DNA of 64,000 nt from Arthrobacter sp. S39 (GCF_004320525.1 NZ_SIHX01000002.1:521784-585783), one strand, 5' to 3'. Shown: positions 26,900 to 35,542, counted from the first letter of the stretch. Notes: generated by a model from the sequence alone, not told the origin. Program-made: numbers and translations.

Positions 26900-28672
26900 A
26901 TGACCACTTTCACCGCTGAGAGCCCCCTCTACTTTGTGATGCGGCACGCCGAAGGCAACCGCATCCTCAGCGAGCGTGTCCCCACGCTGACCAACAACCC
27001 GCTGCTCCACACCCTGTACTTCCACGAGGTGGGCATGATCCTGGGGACTGAGGAAGCCCTGAAGGGGAAGCCCGCAGAAGTTGCCGAGATCCTCCGCCTC
27101 ATCGGCGGGCTGGAACCGGAGGACACTGTGGCGCAGCGCGCCGCGGCAGCCGCCGTCGACGTTCCCGCTCCCGCCGCCGGCTATGAGCCGGAAACTGTGG
27201 AGCGGGGCAGCGGCTCTGTTTCCCTGCCCACGACGGCGGCCGCGCAGGAACGCTTCGAAGTCACCTTCGCCGGGCCCTCGCACGGCAACCCGTTCACCGA
27301 CGTCGACCTCCGGGCGGTGTTCACCGCTCCTTCCGGCAAGGTACTCAGCGTCCCCGGTTTCTACGACGGCGACGGGACGTACAAAGTCAGGCTGTTGGTC
27401 CCGGAACCGGGGGAGTGGACCTTCAGCACGTCCAGCAATGCCCGCTCGCTCGACGGCGTCACCGGCGCCTTCAGCGCAGCGGACGCTGCGGCCGGGGCCA
27501 AGGGCGTGGTCCGGGTGGCCAGCACCTTCCACTTCGCGTACGACGACGGCACCCCCTATCTGCCGATCGGCACCACGGCCTACGCCTGGACCCACCAGGG
27601 CGATGCCCTGGAAAAGCAGACACTGGACACCCTGGCCGCGGGACCGTTCAACAAGATGAGGATGTGCGTGTTCCCCAAGTCGTACCTGTTCAACGAGAAC
27701 GAACCGGACCTGTACCCGTTTGAGGGCTCACTGGCCGGCGGCTTCGACTACGGGCGGCCCAACCCGGCGTTCTACCGCCACCTCGAACAGCGGATCAGCC
27801 AACTGGACGAACTCGGCATCGAGGCGGACCTCATTCTCTTCCACGCCTACGACCGCTGGGGCTTCTCCACCATGACCCCGGGCCAGGACGACCGCTACCT
27901 CAAGTACGTGGTGGCCCGGCTGGCTGCACACCGGAACATCTGGTGGTCCCTTGCCAACGAATACGACCTGCTGTTCCGCAAGACCACCGAGGACTGGGAG
28001 CGCTTCGCCGGCATTGTCCAGGCCAACGATCCCAGCGGCCACCTGCTGTCCATCCACAACTGCCAGGACTTCTACGACTACAGCCGGCCGTGGATCACCC
28101 ACAGCAGCATCCAGCGCCAGGACGTGCACAAGACCGCCGAGTTCACCGGGGAGTGGCGGGACCGCTGGCAGAAGCCGGTGGTCATCGACGAGTGCGCCTA
28201 CGAAGGCAACATCGACCAGGGCTGGGGCAACATCACCGGCCAGGAAATGACCCGCCGGTTCTGGGAGGGCGCGGTCCGCGGCGGATACGTGGGCCACGGC
28301 GAGACCTACATGCACGCCGGGGACATCCTGTGGTGGGCCAAGGGCGGGGAATTCCACGGCACCAGCCCCGAACGCATCGCGTTCCTGCGCCGCATCCTGG
28401 ACGGGACCCCCGGCGGATTCCTGGACCCGCTGCCCAGCGCCTGGGACGTCCCCACCGCCGGCATCCGGTATGAGTACGAGCTCAGCTACTTCGGCTTCAA
28501 CCAGCCCACGTACCGGAACTTTGTGATGCCGGCCGGGCGGACATACCAGGTGGACGTCATCGACACCTGGAACATGACCGTGGAGACCATGCCCGGGACA
28601 GTGGAGGGGCGGTTCCGTGTGGAGCTTCCCGGGCGGCAGTTCATCGCCGTCAGGATCCGCGCCGTTTCCTGA
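26900..28672 (+). CDS. Apiosidase-like glycoside hydrolase (DUF5060-DUF4038-DUF5605)
   Basis: A 590-residue cytoplasmic protein. Residues 1-75 are a helical module; about 115-175 a DUF5060 beta domain (FYDGDGTYKVRLLVPEPGEWTF); about 205-470 a TIM barrel of the DUF4038/apiosidase-like group; and about 490-590 a DUF5605 domain. The barrel has two carboxylates in the expected places: Glu in WSLANEYD (about 352) as acid/base and Glu in VVIDECAYEGN (about 430) as nucleophile. GH140 apiosidase, which releases apiose from pectin side chains, has this kind of barrel. With apiose-breakdown genes nearby, I infer that this enzyme frees D-apiose. Last gene of the operon. Confidence 0.75.
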   Translation: MTTFTAESPLYFVMRHAEGNRILSERVPTLTNNPLLHTLYFHEVGMILGTEEALKGKPAEVAEILRLIGGLEPEDTVAQRAAAAAVDVPAPAAGYEPETVERGSGSVSLPTTAAAQERFEVTFAGPSHGNPFTDVDLRAVFTAPSGKVLSVPGFYDGDGTYKVRLLVPEPGEWTFSTSSNARSLDGVTGAFSAADAAAGAKGVVRVASTFHFAYDDGTPYLPIGTTAYAWTHQGDALEKQTLDTLAAGPFNKMRMCVFPKSYLFNENEPDLYPFEGSLAGGFDYGRPNPAFYRHLEQRISQLDELGIEADLILFHAYDRWGFSTMTPGQDDRYLKYVVARLAAHRNIWWSLANEYDLLFRKTTEDWERFAGIVQANDPSGHLLSIHNCQDFYDYSRPWITHSSIQRQDVHKTAEFTGEWRDRWQKPVVIDECAYEGNIDQGWGNITGQEMTRRFWEGAVRGGYVGHGETYMHAGDILWWAKGGEFHGTSPERIAFLRRILDGTPGGFLDPLPSAWDVPTAGIRYEYELSYFGFNQPTYRNFVMPAGRTYQVDVIDTWNMTVETMPGTVEGRFRVELPGRQFIAVRIRAVS

Positions 28673-28690
28673 CCCGGGGCAAGAGTTCTC

Positions 28691-28734
28691 GGAAACCCCA
28701 AAGTAGTCAGCTTGCTTATTACTTTGGGTTTTCC
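28691..28734. terminator. Inverted repeat after the hydrolase operon
   Basis: GGAAACCCCAAAGTA (28691-28705) and TACTTTGGGTTTTCC (28720-28734) pair over 15 bp with one mismatch and a 14-base loop. It may end the operon; the AT-rich loop side could also hold a regulator site for the PfpI gene. Confidence 0.6.
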
Positions 28735-28821
28735 TAGGCTGGATGGTGTCAGGCAAACAACTCTCCAGGCGGATACCAGCGCACATCCCTGTGCTGCGGC
28801 CGCCTCACCAGAGGAGGAAAA

Positions 28822-29388
28822 ATGTCAGAACACAGCATCGCAGGCAAAAAGGTCGCATTCCTGCTGACGGACGGCGTGGAGCAGGTGGAACTCACCAGCC
28901 CCTGGCAGGCGGTCAAGGACGCCGGCGGCGAACCCACCCTGGTAGCCCTCAAGAGCGGCAAGCTGCAGGGCTTCAAAGGCACGGAGACGGGCGACACGTT
29001 CGACGTCGACCTGACCGTGGCCGAAGCCAACGCGGAGGACTTTGACGCCCTGGTGCTGCCCGGCGGGGTGGTGAATGCCGACCACCTCCGCGTGGACAAG
29101 GACGCCCAGGCCTTCACCAGGGCCTTCTTCGAGCAGCACAAGCCGGTGGCCTCCATCTGCCACGGGCCGTGGCTGCTGATCGACGCCGGTGTGGTCCGCG
29201 GGCGGAACGTCACCTCCTACCACACGCTCCAGACGGACCTGAAGAACGCCGGCGCCAACTGGAGCGACGCGGAAGTGGTGGTGGACCAGGGCCTGGTCAC
29301 CAGCCGAAGCCCGAAGGACCTGCCCGCCTTCAACAGCAAGCTCGTGGAGGAAACCTCCGAAGGCCGGCACGGAGGCCAGACCGCATAA
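28822..29388 (+). CDS. DJ-1/PfpI family protein (general stress protein 18 type)
   Basis: A 188-residue cytoplasmic protein of the DJ-1/PfpI superfamily. The nucleophile-elbow cysteine sits in ASICHGPW, with the conserved Glu in FLLTDGVEQVELTSP and the histidine after the cysteine. Members closest to YhbO/YraA protect against carbonyl and oxidative stress; protease and deglycase activities have been claimed, so the exact reaction is uncertain. GAGGAGG lies before the ATG. It stands alone between the sugar operon terminator and an exporter gene. Confidence 0.9.
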   Translation: MSEHSIAGKKVAFLLTDGVEQVELTSPWQAVKDAGGEPTLVALKSGKLQGFKGTETGDTFDVDLTVAEANAEDFDALVLPGGVVNADHLRVDKDAQAFTRAFFEQHKPVASICHGPWLLIDAGVVRGRNVTSYHTLQTDLKNAGANWSDAEVVVDQGLVTSRSPKDLPAFNSKLVEETSEGRHGGQTA

Positions 29389-29394
29389 CGGGAG

Positions 29395-29514
29395 GTGTTC
29401 CCTCGGGGCCGTGAGAAAAATTCCCGACGGAGGAATTACTCCACCGGGTAGAGTGTTGGAATCTGCAGCGACGATGCTCGCCTGCCACCAAACTCAAACT
29501 CCCTGAGGGAACAC
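29395..29514 (+). promoter_or_regulatory. Long-range complementary arms spanning the exporter leader
   Basis: GTGTTCCCTCGGGG (29395-29408) and CCCTGAGGGAACAC (29501-29514) match at 13 of 14 positions as inverted repeats 92 bases apart. The right arm contains GAGGGA, the ribosome binding site for the ATG at 29517, so pairing would hide it. Whether the left arm lies on the same transcript is unknown. Confidence 0.4.
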
Positions 29515-29516
29515 TT

Positions 29517-30992
29517 ATGTCTACAAAAGTCTCTTCTGACGCCCACGGCGAGCCCGTGCAGGCCGCTGAGGCGCAGCCGTCCGCACCGGTGAAGATGTCC
29601 CGCGAATCGGTGACCATCATCGCCACGCTGCTGGTGGCAACATTCGTGGTGATCCTCAACGAGACCATCATGAACGTTGCCCTGCAGCGGCTGATGGTCG
29701 ACCTCGGCGTGGACGCGCCCACCGTTCAGTGGCTGTCCACCGGCTTTATGCTCACCATGGCCGTGGTCATCCCCACCACTGGATTCATCCTCCAGAGCCT
29801 GTCCACGCGTGCGGTATTTATGCTGGCCATGGGCCTGTTCGCGGGCGGCACTGCGCTGGCAGCCGTGGCGCCGGGCTTCGAAGTCCTTCTCCTGGCCCGC
29901 ATCATCCAGGCCGGCGGAACAGCCATCATGCTCCCGCTGCTGATGACCACCATCCTCACCCTGGTCCCGCTCGCCAAGCGCGGTGCCGTGATGGGCAACG
30001 TCAGTATCGCCATTTCCGTGGCGCCGGCCATGGGCCCCACTGTCTCCGGGCTGATCCTGGAGCACTTCACCTGGCGCTTTATGTTTGTGTTCGTCCTCCC
30101 GGTGGCGCTCGCGGCCCTGGCGATCGGCGCCAAGTACCTCACCAACATCGGCGAAACGGAAAAGACCAAGCTCGACTACTTCTCCGTGCTCCTGACCGTT
30201 CCGGCATTCGGCGGCCTGGTCTACGGCCTCAGCCAGATCGGCGGCGGGCACGGTGGCCAGAGCGGCCCGAGCCCGGTGGCCATCGGCGCGCTGGTGATCG
30301 GCGTGGCCAGCCTGGCGGTCTTTGTGCTCCGCCAGCTCCGGCTGCAGAAGGCCGAGGCTCCGCTGCTGGACCTCCGCGCCTTCAACTTCCGTATGTTCAC
30401 CGTCTCCGTGCTGCTGATGGTGGTGGCCATGATGGCGCTGTTCGGCGGCGTGATCCTGCTGCCGCTCTACCTGCAGGAGATCCGCGGCCTCGGCTCGCTG
30501 GAGACCGGCCTGGCCCTGCTTCCGGGCGGCCTGGCGATGGGCCTGCTGGGCCCGTTCATCGGCCGGCTCTTCGACAAGGTCGGCCCGCTGCCGCTCACGG
30601 TGACCGGTTCAGTCCTGATGGTGCTGGCCCTGTGGCAGTTCTCCATGCTCGACGCCGGTACCGCGGTCTGGTGGATCGTCAGCCTCCACGTTGTGCTGAG
30701 CTTCGGCCTGGCGCTGCTGTTCACGCCTGCGTTCACCACCGGCCTTAACCCGCTGCCGCCGCACCTGTACTCCCATGGTTCAGCGATCATGAGCACCACG
30801 CAGCAGGTGGCCGGCGCGGCCGGAACAGCGCTGCTGGTATCCATCTTCGCCGTGGTCTCTGCCTCGTCCGGCATCGTCGCGGGGATGAGTGCCGCCTTCC
30901 TGACGGCAACCGTCGTAGCCCTCGCCGCCGTCGTACTCTCAGCGATGATGCGCAAGACGGAAGGCGCCGGCCCCGCCCACGGCGGCCACTGA
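29517..30992 (+). CDS. DHA2-family multidrug exporter (MFS)
   Basis: A 491-residue inner-membrane drug:proton antiporter of the EmrB/QacA type. After a hydrophilic N-terminus of about 28 residues come motif D1-like VVILNETIMNVALQRLM, the antiporter motif region SIAISVAPAMGPTVSGLILEH and the linker WRFMFVFVLPVALAAL, with about 13-14 hydrophobic segments in total. The substrate cannot be read from the sequence. GAGGGA lies 6 bases before the ATG and is part of the long-range repeat in the leader. No regulator gene is adjacent on the same strand. Confidence 0.88.
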   Translation: MSTKVSSDAHGEPVQAAEAQPSAPVKMSRESVTIIATLLVATFVVILNETIMNVALQRLMVDLGVDAPTVQWLSTGFMLTMAVVIPTTGFILQSLSTRAVFMLAMGLFAGGTALAAVAPGFEVLLLARIIQAGGTAIMLPLLMTTILTLVPLAKRGAVMGNVSIAISVAPAMGPTVSGLILEHFTWRFMFVFVLPVALAALAIGAKYLTNIGETEKTKLDYFSVLLTVPAFGGLVYGLSQIGGGHGGQSGPSPVAIGALVIGVASLAVFVLRQLRLQKAEAPLLDLRAFNFRMFTVSVLLMVVAMMALFGGVILLPLYLQEIRGLGSLETGLALLPGGLAMGLLGPFIGRLFDKVGPLPLTVTGSVLMVLALWQFSMLDAGTAVWWIVSLHVVLSFGLALLFTPAFTTGLNPLPPHLYSHGSAIMSTTQQVAGAAGTALLVSIFAVVSASSGIVAGMSAAFLTATVVALAAVVLSAMMRKTEGAGPAHGGH

Positions 30993-31020
30993 CCCAGTCC
31001 CAGGCCAACTACTTCAGACC

Positions 31021-31081
31021 AACGCGGGGTCACTTAATGCCCATCGGGAGGCCCGAAGGGGGCCTTAAGTGACCCCGCGTT
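31021..31081. terminator. 17-bp perfect inverted repeat, bidirectional terminator element
   Basis: AACGCGGGGTCACTTAA (31021-31037) pairs with 31065-31081; an inner TCGGG-AGG-CCCGA stem adds to it. It ends the DHA2 gene and also contains the stop codon (31034-31036) and last codons of the convergent hydrolase gene. The outer arm is a sequence I recall as recurrent in Arthrobacter intergenic regions. Confidence 0.8.
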
Positions 31082-32191
31082 GTTGTCGAGCCACGCGTCG
31101 ACCGATTCTTCCCAGAGCCCGGGCCAGCTGTTCCATTCCTGCGTGTGCCGGCAGGCCGGGAACCTGACCAGGCTGACGGAATCAGGGAAGCGGGCGGTGA
31201 CCTCCTCGCTGATGCGGATCGGCGTACGGGCATCGTCTCCGCCATGAAGGATGATCACGGGAAGCGGCGGAGGAACCTGCGTGAAATCCAATGCCCGGAG
31301 GTCCAATGGCTGATTCAGGCCCACCAGCCGGTGCAGGGGACCGCCAAGCACCCGCCAAGCGCCGATGACGAAGGCAGCCGGCAGGCGCGCCGCTGCTGAG
31401 TTGGCCAACAGCGTTCGGTGCCAGTCCAGGACGGGTGCGGTCAGCACGAGGCCAGAGATCAGATCCCTGTGTTCGGATGTGTGCGCTGCGGCCAGCGCCA
31501 TGGTGGCACCCAGCGACCAGCCTGACAGGATGACTGACGCAGCACCGCGCCCCGCAGCGAAGGCCAGGGCTGCCTCAACATCGGCCTGCTCGCTGGCCCC
31601 GAGGTGGTGTTTGCCGTCCGGCGTCGGGGGAGCATCGCCGTCTCCGCGAAAGGAGATGAGCAGTTGGCTGATCCCTCGCCGGTGGAAGAACGGCGCTGTG
31701 CGAAGTCCGGTGGTCCGCCGGCCGCCGAGGCCGTGGATATGGATAACCCACAAACCCTGATCGGCGCCGGGGATCAGCCACGCCGGTGCCGGTCCGGGGA
31801 GGGTGACGTCCTCGAAAGGAAGGCCGGCCGCTTCAGGGTCCGGGTAGACATAACCTGACCAGTAGCCCCTGGTGCCCGGCGTGAGCTCGCCGCTGTTGAC
31901 GGCCTCCACGCGCCGGGTGACCGTGCCGGCTTTCCGGTCCTCGGACACCACGGGACCGATGCGGGCATGACCGGTGCGTTTGTCCCAGAAGAGGCTGAAG
32001 ACGCCGGGAGCCGCCGTATCCCGATCAGCCACGAGGGTCACGGTGCCGTCACTGGCGGCCATAACCCTGATCCGTTCAGGACGCTGCTCCACCGGGGTGA
32101 CCAGGGTCCTGGCAATGTGCAGGGGAACCCAGAGCGCGAGGGAGGCTGCCGCAACTGCCGCTGCCGTGCTGAAGAGGATCCGGTTGTCCAC
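31034..32191 (-). CDS. Membrane-anchored alpha/beta hydrolase
   Basis: A 385-residue protein. Residues about 7-27 form a single membrane segment, with the rest outside. The hydrolase domain starts near residue 145: the oxyanion region VIHIHGLGGRR, the nucleophile elbow GWSLG, an acidic residue in LHGGDDARTP and a final histidine in CRHTQEW. Proteins of this kind are annotated as membrane-bound esterases or peptidase-like hydrolases; the substrate is unknown. The C-terminal residues (about KAPFGPPDGH) are encoded by the palindromic terminator element, so the original end of the gene may have been replaced. Downstream on the same strand of the next hydrolase but separated by 40 bp. Confidence 0.82.
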   Translation of the reverse strand: MDNRILFSTAAAVAAASLALWVPLHIARTLVTPVEQRPERIRVMAASDGTVTLVADRDTAAPGVFSLFWDKRTGHARIGPVVSEDRKAGTVTRRVEAVNSGELTPGTRGYWSGYVYPDPEAAGLPFEDVTLPGPAPAWLIPGADQGLWVIHIHGLGGRRTTGLRTAPFFHRRGISQLLISFRGDGDAPPTPDGKHHLGASEQADVEAALAFAAGRGAASVILSGWSLGATMALAAAHTSEHRDLISGLVLTAPVLDWHRTLLANSAAARLPAAFVIGAWRVLGGPLHRLVGLNQPLDLRALDFTQVPPPLPVIILHGGDDARTPIRISEEVTARFPDSVSLVRFPACRHTQEWNSWPGLWEESVDAWLDNNAGSLKAPFGPPDGH

Positions 32192-32231
32192 ACCGACACT
32201 CTAGTGGCCGGCGCGCGGCGGAGCCCGGGTG

Positions 32232-33065
32232 TCAGCCGGCGAAGAAGTCGCTGAGTTCGGTGATGAGCTTGTCCGGGGCGCGGAGCACGCCGTCGTGGCC
32301 GGAGCCCTGCAGGATGGTGTAGCTGGAGCCGGACAGGACGTCGTGGATCTGGCCGCACGCCACACCGAAGTACGCGGGGCTCTTTTCGCCCACCACGATC
32401 AGGGTTTCCAGGGGCAGCGCCAGGAACGGTTCGGCCGGCATGTCCGCCGCGATGATCGCCTTGATTTCCCGGACGCCGGTGCGCATCAGTTCACGCATCT
32501 GCTTGCCCACATGGGTGCCGGCGGTGAGCTTGTTGGCGATGGTCAGCATGGACAGCGGCATCCGCGAGAACGCACCACCGGTTTCCAGGCCCTTGCTGAG
32601 CACGGCAAGGGCGCGATCGTCGTCGCCGGCGGCCGTGGCGCGCTCGTACTCCGCCGTCCAGTCGGCCTTGACGCTGTGGTTGACGGAGACGGCGGGGTCG
32701 TAGACGGCGAGCCGCTCCACGGGAAGCGTCCGGGCCGCGTGCAGGGCCACCGCACCGCCGAAGCTGTGCCCGAACACGTCGGTGCTGGAGGTGTGCTTCA
32801 TGACGGCATCGAGGTCGCGGATGTCCGCGTCCAGCGTGTAGTCCTCGGCCTGCGGCGACGACGAACCGCGGCCGCGGCGGTTGAACGTGTGCACCGGGCG
32901 GCCCAGGGCTGCGCTGAGTTTCTGCGCAAACTTGGTGTAGTCGGCCGCGGTCACCATGGAGGCAGGCACCACCACCACGCCGGAGCCTGCGGACGCCAGT
33001 TCCGCGCCCGTGGAGAAGAGCTCGAGTGTGCCGCCGTCGGGGGTATGGATGTTCTCGCGCGTCAT
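32232..33065 (-). CDS. Alpha/beta hydrolase; paralogue of the gene at 42754
   Basis: A 277-residue cytoplasmic alpha/beta hydrolase. It has RRGRGSSS after the first strands, the nucleophile elbow GHSFGG, an acid in AVYDPAVS or the VVGEKS region and the histidine in GSGHDG. It aligns over its length with the protein at 42754-43617 (NRRGRG/DRRGRG, GHSFGGAVAL/GHSLGGSVAL, ELMRTGVREI/ELMPTGVGEL, GEKSPAYF/GGKSPGYY). The two paralogues lie on either side of the TetR gene and guanidine operon. The substrate is unknown. The ATG at 33065 is the only reasonable start. Confidence 0.85.
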   Translation of the reverse strand: MTRENIHTPDGGTLELFSTGAELASAGSGVVVVPASMVTAADYTKFAQKLSAALGRPVHTFNRRGRGSSSPQAEDYTLDADIRDLDAVMKHTSSTDVFGHSFGGAVALHAARTLPVERLAVYDPAVSVNHSVKADWTAEYERATAAGDDDRALAVLSKGLETGGAFSRMPLSMLTIANKLTAGTHVGKQMRELMRTGVREIKAIIAADMPAEPFLALPLETLIVVGEKSPAYFGVACGQIHDVLSGSSYTILQGSGHDGVLRAPDKLITELSDFFAG

Positions 33066-33150
33066 GTTCCGAGCCTAGCCGAGGTACCTGAGTGCTGGCA
33101 GCAGGAGTGCCCTCCATTTAGACAGAAGCCGCAGTGGGCGCACGGACTGT

Positions 33151-33819
33151 TCAGCCCAGGCGTGCGATGAGCGCAGAGCTCTGGCCCCGGATGGCTGGCA
33201 GTTCATTGCCCAGCCCGCACAGGATGAGCCCGGCATCGGCCGCCTGAAGCGGAGAATCGGGTGTTGCCATTCCGTCGGCCCGCAGGTTGACCAGGGATTC
33301 GACGATGCGGAACGCGAGATCGCCCGGGTTCCCCGAAGCTGCGGCAGTGCGGGCAGGGGGCAGGACGGCACCCAGTTCCCCGTACAGGTTGCGCAGTTCC
33401 TGCCGGTCCGCCAGGAACCGTGCGAACCGGTCGCCGCGGGCTTCGGGCAGGTGGTAAAGGACTCCGAGGTTCCATCGGGAGCTGCACAGTTGCGTGCCGT
33501 CATAAAGGGCGACGGCGTGAAGCCGGCTTCCCGGAGTCGCCTCACCGTGGGGCAGTGCAGCTACCGCGCGGGCAAACGCCAGCCCGGCCAGCACGGTGCC
33601 CTCGAGCAGGTCCTCGAGGATGTCGTCCTTGGTCTTGAAGTGGTGGTAAAGCGAGGACTGCCTGATCCCCACGGCGTCGGCAATGGACCGGGTGGAAGTG
33701 TTCGCGAAGCCGTGCGTCGTGAAAAGCTCGGCCGCCGCATCCAGGATTTCGTCCCGGGCAGTTGCTCCTGGCCTGGAGGGCTGTTGGCTGCGGGGGCGTC
33801 CCGGTCCGGCTGAAGTCAC
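33151..33819 (-). CDS. TetR-family regulator, probably of the guanidine operon
   Basis: A 222-residue regulator with a GRPRSQQPSRPGATARDEIL arm and the helix-turn-helix STRSIADAVGIRQSSLYHHFKTK. The start is GTG at 33819; the ribosome binding site is poor. It is divergent from the permease-carboxylase operon, and the 220-bp gap contains an 8-bp palindrome (AACTAGTT, 33927-33934) and other repeats. By position it is the likely regulator of that operon; the ligand could be guanidine or another nitrogen compound. Confidence 0.85.
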   Translation of the reverse strand: MTSAGPGRPRSQQPSRPGATARDEILDAAAELFTTHGFANTSTRSIADAVGIRQSSLYHHFKTKDDILEDLLEGTVLAGLAFARAVAALPHGEATPGSRLHAVALYDGTQLCSSRWNLGVLYHLPEARGDRFARFLADRQELRNLYGELGAVLPPARTAAASGNPGDLAFRIVESLVNLRADGMATPDSPLQAADAGLILCGLGNELPAIRGQSSALIARLG

Positions 33820-33885
33820 GGCATCATTCTTGCACCCAGACGGGCACGCCTTCGCCGCCCGGTCCGCGGGTGAGGATCCGGAAAT

Positions 33886-33980
33886 GCTGCGGAAACAAGA
33901 TGTCTATGCGCCTTTTACAGAGGCGAAACTAGTTGGGGACATCGCACTGGAAAACTATCAATTGACCGGTATTCCGCAGC
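33886..33980 (+). promoter_or_regulatory. Structured leader/operator region before the guanidine operon
   Basis: GCTGCGGAA (33886-33894) and TTCCGCAGC (33972-33980) are complementary. Within them lie a CGCCT/AGGCG hairpin (33909-33925) and the palindrome AACTAGTT (33927-33934). I looked for the conserved segments of the known guanidine riboswitch classes and did not find them, so control is more likely by the TetR protein. Confidence 0.4.
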
Positions 33981-34039
33981 TTTCGGCCGAGTGCTGCAGA
34001 ACCGGCGGCCCCCCGCCATTCCAGCCCCTGGAGAATCCG

Positions 34040-35542
34040 ATGACCTCAACCATTGCTCCCGCCGTCCACGCGGACGACGCGGATCTGACGTCCCTTGGCT
34101 ACGAACCCACCCTCCACCGGAAACTCGGCCGCTACGCTTCCTTTGCTGCCGGCTTTTCCTTCGTCTCGATCCTGACCACCATCTTCCAGCTGTTCGCCTT
34201 CGGCTACTCCTTCGCGGGGCCGGCCTTCTTCTGGACCTGGCCGGTGGTCCTGGTGGGCCAGCTCCTCGTGGCCCTGAACTTTGCCGAACTGGCAGCCCGC
34301 TACCCGTTGTCTGGAGCCGTGTACCAGTGGGCCCGCCGCGTCGGGGGAGAGGGCGTGGGCTGGTTCGCCGGCTGGTTCATGGCCATTGCCCAGGTGGTGA
34401 CCGCGGCAGCAGCCGCAATCGCCCTGCAGGTGGTGCTGCCCCAGCTCTGGGACGGCTTCCAGATTGTTGGCGGCGACCCCGCGCTCAACACCGTCAGCGG
34501 TGCCGCCAACGCCGTCATCCTCGGAGCGGTGCTCCTGGTGGCCACCACCATCATCAACTCACTCGGCGTGAAGCTCATGGCCCACGTAAACTCAGTGGGC
34601 GTCACCTGCGAGATCGTGGGCGTCGCGGCCGTTATCCTCGCCCTCATCAGCGCGGCCCAGCGCGGACCTGAGGTCGTCGCGGATACCACGGTGCTTCAGG
34701 GCTCGGACCTCGGCGCCGTGGGAGCCTTCCTTGTCTCCGGCCTGATGGCCGCGTACGTCATGGTGGGCTTCAACTCCGCCGGCGAGCTCTCGGAAGAAAC
34801 CAAGGACCCGCGCCGCACGGCTCCGTGCACCATCCTCTCCGCCCTGCTCATCTCCGGCATCGGCGGGGCCCTGATGATCATCACCGCCCTGATGGCCGCA
34901 CCCAGCCTCGACGACGGCCGCCTCGCCACCGAGGGTCTGCCCTACGTCCTCACCGCCGTCCTGGGCACGTTCTGGGGCAAGGTCCTGCTGGTGGACGTAG
35001 CCATCGCCATCTTCGTCTGCACCCTGGCCATCCAGACCGCCGGTTCCCGGCTGGTGTTCTCCATGGCACGCGACGGCAAGCTGCCCGCATCCGCCCTGCT
35101 CTCCTCGGTCCACCCCACCCGCGGCACTCCCATGTGGCCGTCGATCGCCATCGGTGCCCTGGCCGTCGGCGTCCTTGCCATCAACGTTGGCAACGCGGCC
35201 CTGTTCACCACCCTCTGCAGCGTCTGCATCGTCATGGTCTACATCGCCTACCTCCTGGTCACCGTGCCGCAGCTCCTCAACAGGCTCCGCGGAGACTGGA
35301 ACCGGGTGGGTCAGGCGCTGCCGGAAGGACTGTTCTCCCTGGGACGCTGGGGGCTCCCGGTAAATATCCTCGCCGTACTCTACGGGGCCCTGATGGTGGT
35401 CAACCTGGCTTGGCCCAGGCCGGAGGTCTACGACCCGTCCGGCGAAAACGGAATCCTCCTCTACTCAGCGCCTCTGATGGTCGCCGTGGTCCTGCTCCTA
35501 GGGGTGTGGGTCCGACGGCGGAACCTGGCTTCGAAGGCCTGA
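34040..35542 (+). CDS. APC-superfamily permease, probable guanidine (or amine) importer
   Basis: A 500-residue inner-membrane transporter with about 12 helices of the amino acid-polyamine-organocation superfamily. It has YPLSGAVYQWARRVGGEGVGWFAGW, the usual helix 2-3 region, and NSAGELSEETKDPRR in the middle. The N-terminus SLGYEPTLHRKLGRYASFAAGFSF is typical of this subgroup. Permeases of this group occur beside urea/guanidine carboxylase genes. The ATG at 34040 has GGAG 6 bases upstream, and the longer frame to 33683 runs antisense into tetR. First gene of the operon; 75 bp separate it from the DUF1989 pair. Confidence 0.85.
   Translation: MTSTIAPAVHADDADLTSLGYEPTLHRKLGRYASFAAGFSFVSILTTIFQLFAFGYSFAGPAFFWTWPVVLVGQLLVALNFAELAARYPLSGAVYQWARRVGGEGVGWFAGWFMAIAQVVTAAAAAIALQVVLPQLWDGFQIVGGDPALNTVSGAANAVILGAVLLVATTIINSLGVKLMAHVNSVGVTCEIVGVAAVILALISAAQRGPEVVADTTVLQGSDLGAVGAFLVSGLMAAYVMVGFNSAGELSEETKDPRRTAPCTILSALLISGIGGALMIITALMAAPSLDDGRLATEGLPYVLTAVLGTFWGKVLLVDVAIAIFVCTLAIQTAGSRLVFSMARDGKLPASALLSSVHPTRGTPMWPSIAIGALAVGVLAINVGNAALFTTLCSVCIVMVYIAYLLVTVPQLLNRLRGDWNRVGQALPEGLFSLGRWGLPVNILAVLYGALMVVNLAWPRPEVYDPSGENGILLYSAPLMVAVVLLLGVWVRRRNLASKA

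Noticed and set aside
33820..34039. Guanidine (ykkC-type) riboswitch before the permease gene
   Set aside because: The conserved segments I know for the guanidine riboswitch classes are not present, although the operon type would suit one.
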